A model generated the notes under the pieces. It saw nothing but the letters and a program-made list of their open reading frames with translations. It had not been told where the DNA came from and did no database searches. The translations under genes and the position numbers were made by a program. Of a DNA stretch of 64,000 bases, positions 23,448 to 34,572 are shown in pieces (position 1 is the stretch's first letter; each line of letters opens with the position of its first letter). The stretch comes from Epiperipatus broadwayi (lineage: Eukaryota; Onychophora; Udeonychophora; Euonychophora; Peripatidae): positions 2,831,127-2,895,126 of the forward strand of contig JAQFVV010006272.1 of NCBI GenBank assembly GCA_028023455.1, in the 5' to 3' direction.

Positions 23448-24264
23448 ATAATATAGGGTATATGAGCACAGACTTTCACACTATCCACCTCTCTCCACTC
23501 CATCTAATAACACTGATACACCTAAACACATATATGCTGAAAAGATAAATAATCACCAATATACGTATTTCATGCTAAACCAGCAATCATCAGTTGGTCC
23601 AGACTATCATCTTTACACACATATATAGTATAAGTGCTCAGATATATATTAAGATAGACTATCCTCATAGTTTAATGGACAGGCTTCAATCCACTCCACA
23701 CTCAAACTCTTCAACCGTCCATTCAATTGAAAATCTGATGATGGAATGCTCAAAGGCCACCCTGAGGCCGAGATTATTGTCACACCCATGTTGACCTAAG
23801 GTCAATCTGAACCCCACATGTACAGGACATAATCCATTTAATACATATGCAAGGATGGGCAGACATCTCAATAATGTAATAACTGAAACACAGGCTTGTT
23901 ATATACCTGTGGCTATATATATGTAATATAGGGTATATGAGCACAGACTTTCACACCACCCACAGTTTGAGTGTGGAGTGGATTGAAGCCTGTCCATTAA
24001 ACTATGAGGATAGTCTATCTTAATATATATCTGAGCACTTATACTATATATGTGTGTAAAGATGATAGTCTGGACCAACTGATGATTGCTGGTTTAGCAT
24101 GAAATACGTATATTGGTGATTATTTATCTTTTCAGCATATATGTGTTTAGGTGTATCAGTGTTATTAGATGGAGTGGAGAGAGGTGGGTGGTGTGAAAGT
24201 CTGTGCTCATATACTCTATATTACATATATATAGCCACAGGTATATAACAAGCCTGTGTTTCAG
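23448..24264. mobile_element. Nested foldback element with 260-bp arms
   Basis: About 23448-23708 and 23964-24226 are inverted complements with few mismatches. Landmarks in the left arm are 'agcacagactttcaca', 'ccaatatacgtatttcatg', 'ctaaaccagcaatcatcag', 'ttggtccagactatcat' and 'taatggacaggcttcaatcc'. A second, nested inverted pair lies at about 23883-23963 and 24184-24264 and repeats the outer 'gggtatatgagcacagact' block, so the right part alone (23883-24264) is itself a smaller foldback unit. The ~170-bp unique centre (about 23710-23882) contains GC-richer sequence without a recognisable gene; the small frames at 23594-23794 and 23686-23871 overlap the arms and are not genes. The family has other members at 34.07-34.44 kb and 15.80 kb. 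Confidence 0.85.
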
Positions 24265-24271
24265 TTAATAC

Positions 24272-24274
<3 letters not shown>

Positions 24275-24353
<79 letters not shown>
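24275..24353. repeat. (TA)n microsatellite
   Basis: Two long TA tracts separated by one phase change, adjoining the foldback element. Confidence 0.95.
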
Positions 24354-24354
<1 letters not shown>

Positions 24355-25510
24355 CTTATTGTTGGTTGTTTTGTGGATGATAAAACTATCATAATGCACA
24401 ATTCAGACATTGATATACCTATAAGCATTAAAATAACCAATACAATCTGAAGAAGCAAAGTTCCTCAAACAAACATATCTTGTCATAACATATCTAAAAC
24501 AAATCAACATCACCTACTGTGGTGGAACTAGCTTTAGTACATCATGAGTGATAGGCCAAAATAAACACATATATTCTCTGCAGAGCTGAACAACTTCATA
24601 AGAAAGTGGTGGCTGTCAAAAATGCCTATCTTTGAGGCAGAAAATAGGATGCCTGGACTTGTCTCAGTGCATCAGGAACAGGAAAGACACACCAGGAAAG
24701 TATGATCCTCTTCTTGGGATCTAAATACTTAAAAAAATGTGATCACAATCACTAGAAATATAAATATCTGGTATACAATAGTCCTCATTGGGAACAAGCA
24801 CTATTACCTCATGGAAAAGGAATACAATAAGGATGGAGGACCTTGTCTACTCCATTAAGCATACTCATAATAATTAACAAAGCCTAGCTCTATGAGGCTA
24901 ACAAACACTAAACTAATAACAAGATATAAACATCACATGAACTAACTAAGTCATCAATAAAAATTTTAAAATACAACATGTATACTCAATGTCAGAACCA
25001 ACAATGCAAACTATGTCAACCAACTAATATAAGAAATACTTAAAAATTAAATGCATATAAAAATTCTAGGCAAAGGTACAATGCACACATAATAAAATAT
25101 TAAATATTAAAATATAGTGACTAGTGGACATTTAAAAGATTCCAAATTAAATGTGAGAATATTAATTCTCAATGCATATAAAAAAATATTTGCAGTTATT
25201 ATTGATGTAGCACTTATAAAACAACTGAATGGAAACCCTCTGATAAATCTCTTTGGCTGATTTAAAATAAAAATGAGTGAAATACCACACATTTAAATAA
25301 GCTAAGATGAAGATATTAAAATTTCCAAAGATTAAAAATTATTAAGCATAAGTTAACATGTGAAATGCTTAGCAAATACAATAATATAAAATAACCTGAG
25401 AATGGTAGAATTTCTACTCACTCTAATAAACCCATTAAGATTAAAATTGTAACATTAGTTTAACTGGCATATTTATGCTAATTAGTATTACACACACATA
25501 TATATACATA
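24354..25510. other. Stretch without a recognisable gene
   Basis: Slightly GC-richer near 24500-24870 with short open segments on both strands but no motif I can name and no splice-flanked exon. It may be an old repeat. Confidence 0.5.
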
Positions 25511-28500
25511 TTGTGCCCTTTTCTATAGGTCAATGATGATTATAAATGGTCAATTACTAAAAAATTTTAAAATTAATATTATGTAGTATTTAATATTATA
25601 AACTATAATTAAACAGTAAAAGGGTTAATGTAATATATTTAATAATAAGTATTGTGATGGTGAGAATTGTATCTAGTTCGATATTTTTCCAAATTATTTT
25701 TCAAAATTTTATATAATCATTTTAAATGATATAAATAGCCAATTTATTAATACAGATAAAACCAGACTAAACACCGGAAATGTATACATGACTGTCTGGA
25801 ATATTCTATGTATAAGCACCAGTTTAGATTAATACAAATAATTAAAATATTTAAATAATATATTATAAAACTGGATGGAATTGTCACACATTATAATAAA
25901 AAGATAAAATTGTACATTTTATTAGTTATTGTTTCAAATTTATTTTAAAAGTAATTAAATTGTAATAGATAATAATTAATTTAAAAATAATAATAGGTTA
26001 ATATTTAGGTCTATTACATCACAATTTTACAACTTTAGAAAATGTTTACAAACCAAAGTAGGGAGTGACCAATAAAAAGATAGATTTTGGCAGACAAGAA
26101 AAATCGCGCCAATTAATTGTATAAACTAGGAGAACAAAAATGTGTTGACTCCAGAGCAGAGGTAAAATTTTAAGCTCTTTAAAACTTCTTTCTTTCTTCA
26201 ATTATTAGTCAATTTTATTAGAATTTTTAATAAATATCTTTGAAAGAAGCTAACTAACATTTTAAAATCTTTCGAAGCGAATCTAAGAATAAAATTTTAA
26301 AAAAAGTTCTCATAATAATGTTTCACTAACTCCACAGTTACCTGCCAGTGGATTCTATCAAAATATAATCTGAATTTTCAATAAAAATGGATGGATTCTT
26401 AAAACTAAGTTATAAATTTTGTAATATTTCAAAAATGTTAATGTTGCTCATTGATATAGTTTGTATAGCATGTTACTATGAAAACTGCTTTAGTGCGTGT
26501 AAAATTGATGGAAGGACATTGTGCGCAAAGTTAATAAATATAATGAAAAATAAAAATAAATATTATTCGTGTAAAAATAAATGGACAAAAAGAATTTTAT
26601 GAATTACTTTCTTTAAGATGACCTGAGCAATTACTCTAGAAATAGTCAAAGATCAAAAATGTCGTATATAAAATAATAATGAATAAAAGTGAAATTACCA
26701 AGAAAATTACTTGCCTGAAGAAGAAGAAGAAAAGAAAATAGTTTACAGAGAAATAAATATAAAATATTGGATCCATGGAAAAATGCAATTTGGTACCGTA
26801 ATGATATAAATATTTGTAGTTCTGATAGAAATAAAGATGCATCAATGCGCCGAGGTAATATTCGCCCGAACATTTAAAAAACTTCGTGGGATAACTAAAT
26901 AAATATTTTTAATAATTTTGAATTAAACCTTGAAACTAAAGATCATCTAAACAGTTAACTAAATGAACTAATTTATTTTAAAACTTTAATAATCAGAAAG
27001 GAGAACATTCGGAAAAAGAAGAAATAATAAATATTAGGGGACTAACCAAGATTTACCGCCAGAAAAATATGTGATTATGGTTTAGATTATTTTCTTTATT
27101 AATTTAAGTTAAACATTGAGTTTAGATAGCGATAGGGAAACCAATACATTAATTCGCAATAACATTATATAAAATAATATGTTTTTTGATTTGGAATGTT
27201 CAAATAAAATTGTATGTGTGTGGAAACTTTGTATGTTTGCGATGCTCGAGGAGAAAGAAATCCATGACAAACTCTAATAGGAAGGTAAAAGATTATTTGG
27301 TACATTTTATGGTTATTAATAATATAATGTATGTTTTATTTATTTAGATCAGCAGTGAACCGAATGAATGTAATGCAAAATTTTATTGTTATATTTATTG
27401 TAAAACGCATTTTGAAAAACAACACTCTAAAACACTATGAGATGTAATTAGATTTTTAAAAATATGCATACGACAATCATTTAATGTATTATTAATATAG
27501 TTCAATATAACCAATGGTTATGTCATATTTTCTGTTAATTTTTCCGATTGGGATATTTAAGTGTTATTTAATAAAACGTAGATGTCGAACCTACAGTGTA
27601 ATAAAGCAAGGCAAATTGTTCTTATAGAATAGGGGAATGTTTTTTATATTAGTGAATTTTGTTTATTGTTTTAAAAGGTAGTTAGTTTTATCGATGTTGG
27701 ATACAATGAAAATCTTGTGAGATAGTTTGGATAGTGACTTGGTAGTACATGGAGATTCGGAAACCAAGATGATGTATTAAAAACTAGGATGCTACAGGGA
27801 ATGGAATTATAAGTAGTTTAAATGGTAATCAGCGTAGTTAACAAAGCCCTACGACTGTTACACATGTTGTCATGGACAGTGTTATTTTTATCTTTCTTGT
27901 GAATCTTATTAGATGTTTGGTAAAGCTGAATAAATAGCTGCCACATCGTGCTTATCGGCAGGATTATCAGACAAGGAATGTCGGCCCTATCCACACTGTT
28001 CCATACATTTTGAAGTATATATTTTGGTGAGTTATTTATCTATCTTCCCAATATCCTATACATCTTTCGCTATCTTTATCTGTATTTCTTGCAACTACAT
28101 CGTTATTTGATAAGTCTATTGAAAAGAAACAATAGATATTTTAGAATGTATGTTATGCAGTTATTTGAAATAAGAATAGTTAAGGATTAACAAAGAGTAG
28201 ATTATAATTATGGAAAAAAGATGCATATATCCTAAGGAAGGAAGGAGTCAGAGAATTATTTTAATTTTAAGAAATGAACTATAATTTGCTAAAATATATC
28301 TAAGTAGAAATATACAAAAATATTAAAAAAAATGATTTAACGTGTTCTTATTGTTGATTATATTTAAAAATATAAGTATTGCATATTTAAAGAATATAAT
28401 AACATTCGATAATTATAATATATGTTAAACTGAAACAGGAAGATAATTAAGCTCATGTTATGGCATTATACATGAGTATGGCTTATGAATAAATGTATTA

Positions 28501-29831
28501 GAGTTTACGAGCATTATATAACAAACGTAATAGGTAATTTTTTTTAGAGGGAAAACCATATTGATTATAAATTTATAATGTTTATAAATGATGTTTACCC
28601 ACATATATAACTTAGAATACTGTAATTTTTAATATTAAAAGGTAAAGAATAGTATTACCCATATAATAGTTAAACTAAGTAATATAATAAACCTAATTAG
28701 AAATAAATGAATAACTTATAAAATGTATAATAATTTTAATCAACCATAAAAGAAATCTAAAAAAAAGTATAATTTAACTTTTGTAATGTTAAAAGAAAGG
28801 AGGATATCCCTTGTAAATAAATGTAAATAGATTTGTTTGTTTATCTTAATTTTGATTGTTGTTAATAAAATTCTAAAATTTGTTATTAAAACTTGTGTCT
28901 GAGTTTTGTTTTCTCTACATCTTTGCATGGATTCATAGGGTATGTTTACAGTCATTAAACTAAGTATATAATTGTTTGCACAAAATATAAATAAAGAAGT
29001 ATAATTAATCTTAAATGTTTGTTGGTATTTTGTAGTTGAATAATTATGAAATTGCATTACGTTATTGGTCATAAATCCATTATTATAGTAATTTGCTAAA
29101 TTATATGCTATTAGTTGCCACTTACTTCATTTATCAGATTATCTAAACACTGCCACTTACTAATTATTTTATTACGTAAGGAAAAAGATAAACAAAGGGA
29201 GGATATTGAGTGATTAATTAATTTATTATGGTTATAAATTTGCGATAAAAGAAAAGCTATACTAGTGGAATTAAACAATGAAGATTGTGATTATTATTCT
29301 TATTGTTTTATTATTAATCTAACTTCAGAGTAGTAAATTATGACACAAAATCCCTTATCATATTTTGCTACTTTATTTTAATTTAACATTGAATAAATTT
29401 AAGAACCTGAGATTATTTTATCTGAGCTAGATAATTACTAATATTGTTAGGATAGATAAAAGATTAATACTTTAATTATTAAATGAGTTTAGTGATTGGA
29501 AGTTGCAGAAGTCATAAGAATACTATGTAGTTATTATATGTAACAGTAGTAAAAGGGGGGATAGTGTTCTTATGCCATTGAGGTGGTATTCTATGGAATA
29601 TTATCTCAATGCAATCTACTTTGTCACCTTATTTCTACTTCTAATCTCATGAGTTATAGAATAGTTATTTGAGTTAGTCTAAAACCGAACCTAAGTTAAT
29701 TTTAAGAAACCTGAGCTAGCAAAGCATTTAATTGAATATCTCATTAATTATTAGAGCTAGAACCCGGGGAGGCGATTTTCATTATATTATTTATTTTTGA
29801 GTGTAGTGGAGCTACACGAAGGAGAGGTCAT
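25511..29831 (+). mobile_element. Long interspersed repeat, copy B (~4.3 kb)
   Basis: Second, same-strand copy of the repeat at 8978-13465, starting with the same 'ttgtgcccttttctatagg' after an AT-rich tract and ending before (TA)n at about 29832. Compared with copy A it lacks the ~95-bp 3' end duplication and the 54-bp tandem duplication, and its right terminus has decayed ('gagaggtcataa'), so the inverted-repeat match is weaker. The frame at 26387-26602 corresponds codon for codon with 9858-10082 in copy A, with no indel but many amino-acid changes. No enzyme is encoded. Confidence 0.8.
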
Positions 29832-29847
29832 AATATATATATATATA

Positions 29848-32640
29848 GCATAGATATTTTTCTGGTTTCTTTTTTTTAAAAAAAAAAAAACACAAAATAA
29901 AAAAAATACAGTAACTTCAGTTCATAGTTTCAGCTCCATACAGGTTTTTCCATTCAAGACATGTACATAACTTATTGAATACAATTTACCTGATGGTGCA
30001 AAGCTTCTGGTCAAAATATTCATCATCAGCATGGTAAAGATTTCTAAATGAACATATTATTAATAGTTCTTAAAGTTAAAGTAATTTCTTCCTTTAAAGA
30101 TATATTTTAGTTCAAAAAAGCACTATAATAAAACATTAAAATAATAAGGATAAGCCAGTAATAGAATGGGAAGTAACAAATTATTCAGCTGACAATATTA
30201 TTATGGGATCCCAGGGTTTGCATGTACAATAATATAACTTCATTTTATTTCCATTTCTTTTTTTTAAAAGATGCATTTTTAAACAGTTCTCTTTTTTTAA
30301 AAAAAAATTATTTTTGCATTTAACATTTTAAAATTTGCTTTCAAATAATTTTTCTTTAATTCTTCTTAACATAAAAGTGGAATTATTTTGCAAGTAGAAA
30401 TTTCCATCTGTTTAAAGAATTAGGAGCAATTGTCACAAATTCTACATATAGATATAAGCAAAAAAGTTCATCCTTAATTAATTGCAGTTTCTAGCATTTT
30501 CATAACTATTCCAGAAACCAGCAATCATTATGACAAGAGTATCTTGGAGTTAATATCACGAATCATTAATAGAATCTCAGTACTTAAAATCAGCTATAAA
30601 CAAATTTACAAGGATACTGATGCATTTCAACTGTAATAAAGTTTGCTACAAATGTCTTTCAATTTTCCTCATTTTAGTTTTAGACTATTTAAATAATAAC
30701 TAAGTAATTTTTGACTATAAAAGTTCAGAGCAATAAAGACATTTAGCCACAAATATATTAATTGTATATATCTTAATTTCATTTCGCAGAATATATAAGT
30801 CATGCAATTAGTAGATAAGATAGCAGATATAAAATTTTCTTTAAACATTTTTTTACTATAGCTTTAACAGTTAATTGAAAGTCAATGTCAAGAAAATGGA
30901 TTACCTCTGGTTTAGCAGTTGCACTTTATAACTTTAGAACAATTAGATATACTTTTAACATACTTTTGCTTTTTAAAAAAAAAAAAAAAAAAACTTTTAA
31001 AAGAATTACAACTTGTTTTTGAGGAGAAGAAAAGTTTCAGGATATTTCAGAATTCAAGAGTGCATGCACATCAACACAATACAACCTTCTATTTATATCC
31101 TGATTATTTTTACCCCTCCCTAAATTTTCATGTCAATTTCTTTTAATACAACCAATCAATATAATTTATTTCATATTTAACTAACCTTTTTTAAATCAGC
31201 TGGAAAACTGATCACTGATGTAATTTTGATTTATTTATTTGAAAATCATGTGCGTGGGTTAATGCCCAAATTAAAAGTTAATTATTAGTTTTCATGTAAC
31301 ATTTAAAAAAATAACTTGTATTACATAAAATAAAAATAAAAATACTGATACAAAATTAAAACCAATTTCATTTATTAATAGACCTTTTATATATTTAATT
31401 ATAATGATTTTACTCATTCATTTGTTTTCTTGTTTTTTTTTCTTTTTTAAATTAATACTGTAGTTAAATTATTATTTACTCATTTACTTCATATATCTCC
31501 ATGTATGCACATACACACACATAGGGATGATCTTTAACCTGCCCTCCACTAATTAATTACAACTTTTTTAAACTACAAATAAAAATACTATGGAATATTA
31601 TATTAGAAATAATTTTTAACAGGTTAATGCTTATTTACATTAAACATTTAAATATTATTTAACTACTTTAAGATTAATTTTAAATCAATTTGATACTATT
31701 TATTTTATTTTCAATATTAGTTCAATTATAATTTGTAAACTAGAAATAAATAAAACCAAAAGTTATTTATTATATAATTAACATCATTTACCAATTTAAA
31801 AAACAACCTAAATATTTACTTTAAGAAAATTGTTATCTTATATTTCCCACAAACCTAATTACCAGCCTGCTACTGAATTTGTACACATAATCATATAAAC
31901 TTTACTAAATATTACAATATTATCCATTTTTATGATATCTTATTCTTTAACAAACTAATTTCTTCTATTTTTATCATTATGTTTTTTTTAAAAAACAGAT
32001 AATTGCAAATAAATAGTTAAGCTAAGATAAACTCTCACACCTTTTGGAGACAAATGAAGTTTCACTTATGTACAATATATAACAAAATAGCCTCAACTAT
32101 CATTCACTTTAAATACCAACTTTCTTCAACAAAAAATGTTTTCATAAAATTGATGGCCTTAGATAAAAAAAAAATATCAGACTTTCTTTTATCCTTTTTA
32201 TTTCACTTATTTTACAAAAGATAATCTCTGCATGGTAAACATTATTTTATGCCCTGTATTTAGTTCATAATTCAGTTTTGTATATTTATGAAATAAATAC
32301 AGGTCATAAAATATTATTTAACATTGTAGAAAGTTTTTTTAATGAAAAAAGTGAAATAAAAAAGATTAAAAGAAACTCTGATGATAAATTTTCTTGAATC
32401 TGAGGCTATCAATCTCATGAAGACATCCTTTGATGTTAAAGAAAGTTTATTTCTGAAGTGAATGATGAGAAGGTTACTTGGTTTAAATATATATGTTGAA
32501 TGTTTTTTTTGTTGAAACCCAACTGAAAAGCTCTATTTGTTAATAGATGAAACTATGATTGTGGAAGAATTTTAATAAAATTTTGTTTTTTGGCTAGTAT
32601 TGTAATGTTATATGACTTTCTATTTTATTTATAATTACTA
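29848..32640. other. AT-rich stretch without a recognisable gene
   Basis: Poly-A and poly-T runs (for example near 29870-29890, 30295 and 30975-30993) but no frame with a motif. The 75-codon frame at 30919-31146 runs through a poly-Lys tract and is a chance product. Confidence 0.6.
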
Positions 32641-32644
32641 GGCA

Positions 32645-33870
32645 GTGTATATATATTAATAAAAATGTCATCTTATGTTAAGGATGCAAATCATTTTCAT
32701 GAGCTTTTTTAAGATATTAAATTCATTAAAAATGATATTTTGGTGTTTTGATATTACTGTAAAGGAAGCTATTGAAGTTTTGAAAAACATTCACTTTTAT
32801 TGTGGGTTTGGTTGAATACTGCTTATTAAATACATTTTTCATTTTTGATGGTCAGACATATAAACAAACATCAGATTTAACTATGGGTTCACCAATTTTT
32901 CCAGAAATAGCTTTTATTTCTATAGAGAACTTGCAAAAGAAAATTTTGATATCAGCAGTTAAAAAAAACATCTGTATGGTTGAGGTATATTGATGCTACC
33001 TTTATTATTGGCCTCATAATTTTGATGAATTTTTAATTTTTTAAAATTCTTTTCACAATAACATCAAATTTACTATGGAAGTAGAAAATAATAATCAACT
33101 TCCATTCTTAGATGTTTTAATTGAAAGAAAGAAGAATGATTCTTTATCTCATGGTATATATAGAAAGCAAATGCACACTGGGATATATCTTCATTTTTCT
33201 TCTCATCACCACCCAACACAATTACTTTCAGTGACAAAGACATTGTTAGATAAAAGTAAGAGATTTTTTGATGACTATGCTACTAAAAAAAATGCTTCTT
33301 CATAATGGTTTTGATCACAGGAATAAGAAAAAAGATTTTCATACTTTAAAAATTAAGATTGTTAGCCACATATAAAGACAGTAACTGATAAAATTGATGT
33401 TTTTAAAAAATATACACATAATTTATACTACATTTAAAAAAATTAATAAAGTATTTCCATGTCCTAATGATAAAATTTCTTTGTAGTTTCATGGTGTACT
33501 TGAAATTTCATGTGGAGTTTGTTTACATTCATATATTGGGACAGACCAATCATAGAATAGACACAAGAAAGAATGAACACCTTTGGAAGTTAGAAAAAAA
33601 TCTAATTCATCAACCATTCATTTTCATATTAAATTAATTAAGCATGACATCAATTTTAATAAAACACATTCTGGCAAAAATTGAACAATGTGATCAGAGA
33701 CTGCTATGGGAAGCTATAGTAATTTTTTTAAAAAACCTAAGAGCATAAATGCAAAGAGTGAATTAAGGAAAATTAACGATATTTGGAAAAAGTTATTGAA
33801 TAATAAAATATTTTTTAAAACTTCTCAACCAATAGAATTTGAGAATGAGGAGAAAATAAAATAAATAATG
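32645..33870 (+). pseudogene. Penelope-like element corpse (RT and GIY-YIG)
   Basis: Translated across several frameshifts, the PLE order is clear. 'YVKDANHFHELF' and 'DILV..F' lie near 32675-32750. 'LLNTFFIFDGQTYKQTSDLT' is followed by 'MGSPIFPEIAFISIENL' (RT motif B) near 32820-32940. 'WLRYIDATFII' is motif C near 32975-33015, where the second catalytic Asp of YxDD has become Ala. 'NNQLPFLDVLIERK' and 'GIYRKQMHTGIYLHFSS' lie at 33090-33210, and the GIY-YIG start 'HGVLEISCGVC', 'SYIGTD' at 33490-33545. The remaining nuclease helices continue to about 33870. The catalytic change plus stops and shifts make it dead. A hammerhead-like motif follows. Confidence 0.85.
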
Positions 33871-33915
33871 ATTTTAAATCTCACCATACACATTCTTATG
33901 ATTTGAGAAAGAAGA

Positions 33916-33965
33916 AGCTCTGAGAAAAGTATTTGTTACTGTACTGAGACATCAGCAATTTAGCT
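33916..33965 (+). ncRNA. Hammerhead-like motif downstream of dead PLE
   Basis: AGCT (33916-33919), CTGAGAA (33920-33926, two changes from CUGAUGA), stem II AGTA (33928-33931) with TACT (33942-33945), GAGAC (33946-33950, one change from GAAAC), and a distal AGCT (33962-33965) that pairs with the first. Same order and spacing as at the other PLE tails here. Confidence 0.45.
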
Positions 33966-34073
33966 ATTTTATTTGTATTATGTGACAGCTCCTGGAAATA
34001 ATATTATGAATTTAATATATATACATAATTTTAAAATACAAGCATAATTTATATACTTGGAGTTTAAATGTAA

Positions 34074-34440
34074 TATAGGGGATTTGAACACAGACTTTCA
34101 AGACACTTTCAGCCATCCATTCTATCTTATACAATCAATACACATGACCATGCACATGTGAAAAAGAAAAATGATCTCCAATATATGTATTTCATGCTAA
34201 ACCAGCACTTATCAGTTGATCTGGATCATCATCTTATACACACACATATATACTCAGTGCTCAGACACATGTGAATAAAATAAATGATCTCCAATTTACA
34301 TATTTTGTGCTGGTGCATGATATACATTTATTGGAGATTATTAATTTTTTTCACATGTGTATGGTCATGGGTATCAATTATATGAGATAGACTGGATGGC
34401 TGGAGGGAGTTTGAAAACCTGTGTTCAAATTCCTTTATAT
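34074..34440. mobile_element. Foldback element, second member of the family
   Basis: Outer blocks 'atttgaacacagactttcaa' (left, near 34082) and the inverse of 'ttgaaaacctgtgttcaaat' (right, near 34411-34430) pair. Inner blocks 'cacatgtgaaaaa', 'atctccaatatatg' and 'ctaaaccagcac' also recur inverted. It is shorter and more diverged than the member at 23.4-24.3 kb. It abuts the intact PLE through a short TA tract. Confidence 0.75.
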
Positions 34441-34517
34441 ATATATATATGTTTGTAATTATATAACTGAATATTTGCAAATACAGTAACTAAATAATTA
34501 AAAAAATTGTTTATCCA

Positions 34518-34562
34518 CTTAGGAGCGCTTTCGATTATCCCAGTAATCTGCGTCAACTAAAG
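34518..34562 (-). ncRNA. Hammerhead-like motif after the PLE stop codon
   Basis: Minus-strand order: CTTTAG (stem I, 34562-34557), TTGACGCA at the CUGANGA position, stem II GATTA/TAATC with a 6-base loop, GAAA (34532-34529), GCGCTC with CUC as an NUH-type cleavage triplet, and CTAAG (34522-34518) closing stem I with one bulge. It starts about 10 bases after the ORF ends and lies inside the inverted terminus region, as expected for a PLE terminal repeat. Confidence 0.5.
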
Positions 34563-34572
34563 CTTTGAAATG

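Noticed and set aside
23594-23871. Two overlapping frames on opposite strands
   Set aside because: They lie in the arm and loop of a foldback element and have no motif.
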